Positions 61,364 to 64,000 of a stretch of 64,000 nt of DNA are shown in pieces. Below the pieces are notes generated by a model. That model made no database searches, was not told where the DNA came from, and saw only the letters and a list, made by a program, of their open reading frames with translations. A program made the translations under genes and the position numbers. This DNA is from Paraburkholderia elongata. Lineage in GTDB: Bacteria; Pseudomonadota; Gammaproteobacteria; Burkholderiales; Burkholderiaceae. The stretch covers positions 62,001-126,000 of the forward strand of contig NZ_WOEZ01000126.1 in NCBI RefSeq assembly GCF_013177735.1. The letters are read 5' to 3'. Positions within the stretch are counted from its first letter, which is position 1, and the number at the start of each line of letters is the position of its first letter.

Positions 61364-63448
61364 ATGACTGAACATAATGCAACGCGGTCCATGTTCGATC
61401 CGGCGCTAGTGCGTCCGGCGATCGTGGACTCATTCAAGAAACTCACGCCACGCACGCAGTTCCGTAACCCGGTGATGTTCTGCGTGTACGTCGGCAGCAT
61501 CCTGACGACGATCCTCTGGATCGCCGCGCTGGGCGGCCAGGCCGAAGCGCCTGCGGGGTTCATCCTCGCGGTCACGCTGTGGCTGTGGTTCACGGTGCTG
61601 TTCGCCAACTTCGCAGAAGCGCTCGCTGAAGGCCGCTCCAAGGCCCAAGCCGCGTCGCTGCGCAGTGCGAAGAAAGACGTGATGGCCAAGAAGCTCAACG
61701 AGCCGCATCCGAAGTCGCCGATTCGCATTCTGACGGCGTCCGATCTGCGTAAAGGCGACGTGGTGCTGGTCGAAACCGGCGACGTGATTCCGGCCGACGG
61801 CGAAGTGATCGACGGTGTCGCGTCGGTCGACGAATCGGCGATTACCGGCGAATCCGCACCGGTGATCCGCGAATCGGGCGGCGACTTTACGTCGGTGACG
61901 GGCGGCACGCGCGTGCTGTCGGACTGGATCGTCGTGCGCGTCACGGCGAATCCGGGCGAAGCCTTCCTCGACCGCATGATTGCGATGGTCGAAGGCGCGA
62001 AGCGTCAAAAGACGCCGAACGAAATCGCGCTGACGATTCTGCTGGTCGCGCTGACGATCGTGATGCTGCTCGCAACCGCGACGCTGCTGCCGTTCTCGAT
62101 GTTCTCCGTCGAAGCCGTCAAGGCTGGCCATGTGGTGAGCATCACTGCGCTCGTGGCACTGCTGGTGTGTCTGATTCCGACCACGATCGGTGGCCTGCTG
62201 TCCGCCATTGGTGTGGCCGGTATGAGCCGCATGATGCAAGCTAACGTGATTGCAACGTCAGGCCGTGCTGTGGAGGCTGCAGGTGACGTCGACGTGCTGC
62301 TGCTCGACAAGACCGGCACGATCACGCTCGGTAACCGTCAGGCTTCGACCTTTGTGCCGGCGCCGGGCGTGACCGAAGAAACGCTCGCCGATGCTGCGCA
62401 ACTTTCGTCGCTCGCGGACGAAACGCCGGAAGGCCGCAGTATCGTGGTGCTCGCCAAGCAGCGCTTTAACATCCGTGCTCGCGACATGGCGTCGTTGCAT
62501 GCAGTCTTCCTCGCCTTCACCGCACAAACGCGGATGAGCGGTGTGGACCTGCCGGGCCGCGAGATCCGTAAGGGCGCAGCCGATGCCGTCAAGAACTACG
62601 TCGAAGCGAACGGCGGCCGTTATCCGACGGAAGTGAGCAACGCCGTGGCTGAAGTGGCGCGTCGTGGCAGCACGCCGCTGGTGGTGGCCGAGAAGGGCGA
62701 GCATGGCGCACGCGTGCTCGGCGTGATCGAGCTGAAGGACATCGTCAAGGGCGGCATCAAGGAGCGTTTCGCCGAACTGCGCAAGATGGGTATCAAGACC
62801 ATCATGGTGACGGGCGACAACCGCCTGACGGCAGCCGCCATTGCCGCAGAAGCAGGCGTTGACGACTTCCTCGCGGAAGCCACGCCAGAAGCCAAGCTGT
62901 CGACGATCCGCGCGCACCAGGCCGAAGGCAAGCTGGTGGCGATGACCGGTGACGGTACCAACGACGCTCCGGCGCTGGCGCAAGCCGACGTCGCAGTGGC
63001 GATGAATACCGGCACGCAGGCGGCGAAGGAAGCCGGCAACATGGTCGACCTCGATTCGAACCCGACCAAGCTGATCGAGATCGTCGAAATCGGCAAGCAG
63101 ATGCTGATGACGCGCGGCTCGCTGACAACGTTCTCGATTGCCAACGACGTCTCCAAGTACTTCGCCATTATCCCGGCTGCGTTTGCGAGCACCTATCCGG
63201 CACTGAACAGGCTGAACGTGATGCATCTGGCCACACCGGCCTCGGCGATCATGTCGGCGGTGATCTTCAACGCACTGATCATCGTGCTGCTGATTCCGCT
63301 GGCGCTGAAGGGCGTGAAGTACCGGCCGCTCGGTGCCTCGATCCTGCTGCGCCGTAATCTGCTGGTGTATGGCCTTGGCGGGATCATCGTGCCGTTTATC
63401 GGCATCAAGCTGATCGACATGGTGCTGGCCGCGCTCGGCTGGGTTTAA
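61364..63448 (+). CDS. kdpB: K+-transporting P-type ATPase catalytic subunit
   Basis: KdpB (694 aa) is the P-type ATPase subunit that powers uptake. Asp315 in LLLDKTGTITLG is the phosphorylation site; TGESAPV (actuator), MVTGDNRLT and GDGTNDAPAL (hinge/Mg) are present. Seven hydrophobic segments are seen. It is 30 bp after kdpA. After its stop a 9-bp hairpin precedes kdpC. Confidence 0.98.
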   Translation: MTEHNATRSMFDPALVRPAIVDSFKKLTPRTQFRNPVMFCVYVGSILTTILWIAALGGQAEAPAGFILAVTLWLWFTVLFANFAEALAEGRSKAQAASLRSAKKDVMAKKLNEPHPKSPIRILTASDLRKGDVVLVETGDVIPADGEVIDGVASVDESAITGESAPVIRESGGDFTSVTGGTRVLSDWIVVRVTANPGEAFLDRMIAMVEGAKRQKTPNEIALTILLVALTIVMLLATATLLPFSMFSVEAVKAGHVVSITALVALLVCLIPTTIGGLLSAIGVAGMSRMMQANVIATSGRAVEAAGDVDVLLLDKTGTITLGNRQASTFVPAPGVTEETLADAAQLSSLADETPEGRSIVVLAKQRFNIRARDMASLHAVFLAFTAQTRMSGVDLPGREIRKGAADAVKNYVEANGGRYPTEVSNAVAEVARRGSTPLVVAEKGEHGARVLGVIELKDIVKGGIKERFAELRKMGIKTIMVTGDNRLTAAAIAAEAGVDDFLAEATPEAKLSTIRAHQAEGKLVAMTGDGTNDAPALAQADVAVAMNTGTQAAKEAGNMVDLDSNPTKLIEIVEIGKQMLMTRGSLTTFSIANDVSKYFAIIPAAFASTYPALNRLNVMHLATPASAIMSAVIFNALIIVLLIPLALKGVKYRPLGASILLRRNLLVYGLGGIIVPFIGIKLIDMVLAALGWV

Positions 63449-63455
63449 CAGGCTG

Positions 63456-63483
63456 TGTCCGGCGGCGTTGGCTGCCGGACACG
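63456..63483 (+). repeat. Intercistronic hairpin between kdpB and kdpC
   Basis: GTGTCCGGC (63456-63464) pairs with GCCGGACAC (63475-63483) around a 10-nt loop; 9 bp perfect. There is no U-run. It could protect the upstream mRNA or reduce kdpC expression. Confidence 0.6.
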
Positions 63484-63502
63484 TCTAAAAGGATTGCCAA
63501 TC

Positions 63503-64000
63503 ATGAAACTTTTTCGTCCGCTTATCGTGATCTTTGTCGTGCTGTCGGCGATCACGGGCCTCGCTTACCCGGCCGTGATGACCGCCATCGGCCAGACCGC
63601 GTTCCACGATCAGGTCAACGGCAGCATGATCGAACAGAACGGCAAGGTGGTCGGCTCGAAGCTGATCGGCCAGCAGTTCGATGCGCCGCAGTACTTCTGG
63701 GGCCGTCTGTCGGCCAACAGCCCGAAACCGTACGACCCAACGAACTCGGGTGGCTCGAACCTCGGGCCGACCAACCCGGCGTTGTCGGATGAAGTCAAAG
63801 GCCGTCTCGACGCGTTGAAGGCGGCGGGTACCGACATGTCGAAGCCGGTGCCGATCGACCTCGTGACGTCGTCGGGTAGTGGCCTCGATCCGGAAATCAG
63901 CCCGGCTGCGGCGGCTTACCAGATCGACCGTGTCGCGAAGGCGCGCAAGATGTCGCCGAACGACGTGCAGGCGCTGGTCGACCGCTACACCACCGGCCGC
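63503..64000 (+). CDS. kdpC: K+-transporting ATPase subunit C (5' part, runs off the right edge)
   Basis: KdpC helps assemble the KdpFABC complex and raises nucleotide affinity. The 166 codons present show the N-terminal membrane anchor (MKLFRPLIVIFVVLSAITGLAYPAV), GSKLIGQQF, YFWGRLSA, and PAAAAYQIDRVA. AAGGA precedes ATG 63503. The expected length is about 190-200 residues, so only the end is missing. Confidence 0.95.
   Translation, partial: MKLFRPLIVIFVVLSAITGLAYPAVMTAIGQTAFHDQVNGSMIEQNGKVVGSKLIGQQFDAPQYFWGRLSANSPKPYDPTNSGGSNLGPTNPALSDEVKGRLDALKAAGTDMSKPVPIDLVTSSGSGLDPEISPAAAAYQIDRVAKARKMSPNDVQALVDRYTTGR

Noticed and set aside
1..64000. tRNA, rRNA and IS elements
   Set aside because: Gaps were read by eye for cloverleaf-type arms, rRNA sequence and transposase motifs; none was found. 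A covariance-model search would be needed to be sure.

Overview
The window looks like a stretch of the main chromosome of a high-GC betaproteobacterium of the Burkholderia group, most like Paraburkholderia. The basis is gene content and protein-level recognition (FtsK with a long Pro/Ala linker, purT, rhlE, dnaE-waaE-msbA, phasin and PHB-depolymerase-type genes, the hemF-nadD-rsfS-rlmH-maf-rng block, kdp) plus an intergenic element at 11.4-11.7 kb that I remember as repeated in Paraburkholderia genomes. No rRNA, tRNA, IS element, integrase or CRISPR array was found.

Layout. 1-9.4 kb: the 5' part of a minus-strand FtsK-type translocase with coding hexanucleotide repeats, a META-domain lipoprotein, purT, two small envelope proteins separated by a 12-bp tandem array, and an acetolactate synthase-like enzyme followed by an aldehyde dehydrogenase. 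9.4-17.3 kb: RNA and DNA housekeeping genes (rhlE, gluQ, trhO, dnaE). 17.5-25.1 kb: an LPS core and export cluster (WaaE-like transferase, MsbA, three further glycosyltransferases, O-antigen ligase). 25.1-30.3 kb: rdgC, then three proteins that share papain-type (Cys-His) catalytic architecture: an HdeD-like membrane protein fused to a Cys/His domain, and two transglutaminase-like proteins. 30.3-38 kb: an MFS transporter, two VOC proteins, an SH3/NlpC-P60 lipoprotein, a molbindin, free-methionine-R-sulfoxide reductase, and a rubredoxin/rubredoxin reductase pair behind a truncated Rieske oxygenase. 38-43.8 kb: a LysR regulator, a PAS-GGDEF-EAL protein, and a PHA-associated group (phasin, PHB-depolymerase-type esterase, CopG-like protein). 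43.8-47.8 kb: the one clearly accessory region, gene-poor, holding small secreted or membrane proteins, good terminators, a GT87-like membrane protein with a broken 5' end, and palindromes. 47.9-56.5 kb: a minus-strand housekeeping series (upp, yebC, purD, hemF, nadD, rsfS, rlmH, maf, rng). 56.7-59 kb: an SDR with unusual catalytic residues, mgsA and a quinone oxidoreductase. 59.3-64 kb: a kdp operon (a 37-residue membrane peptide, kdpF, kdpA, kdpB, partial kdpC).

How the genes work together. The 17.5-25.1 kb genes build and export LPS. The nadD-hemF-purD side is cofactor and nucleotide synthesis combined with ribosome and RNA maturation (rsfS, rlmH, rng). The phasin/esterase/CopG group points to polyhydroxyalkanoate granules. 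Kdp is high-affinity K+ uptake. I found no convincing new multi-gene defence or biosynthetic system. The strongest leads are the papain-fold trio at 26.7-30.3 kb, the micro-proteins at 45.5 kb and 59.3 kb, the two 12-bp-period arrays (5.4 and 50.1 kb), and the broken genes at 36 and 46 kb.
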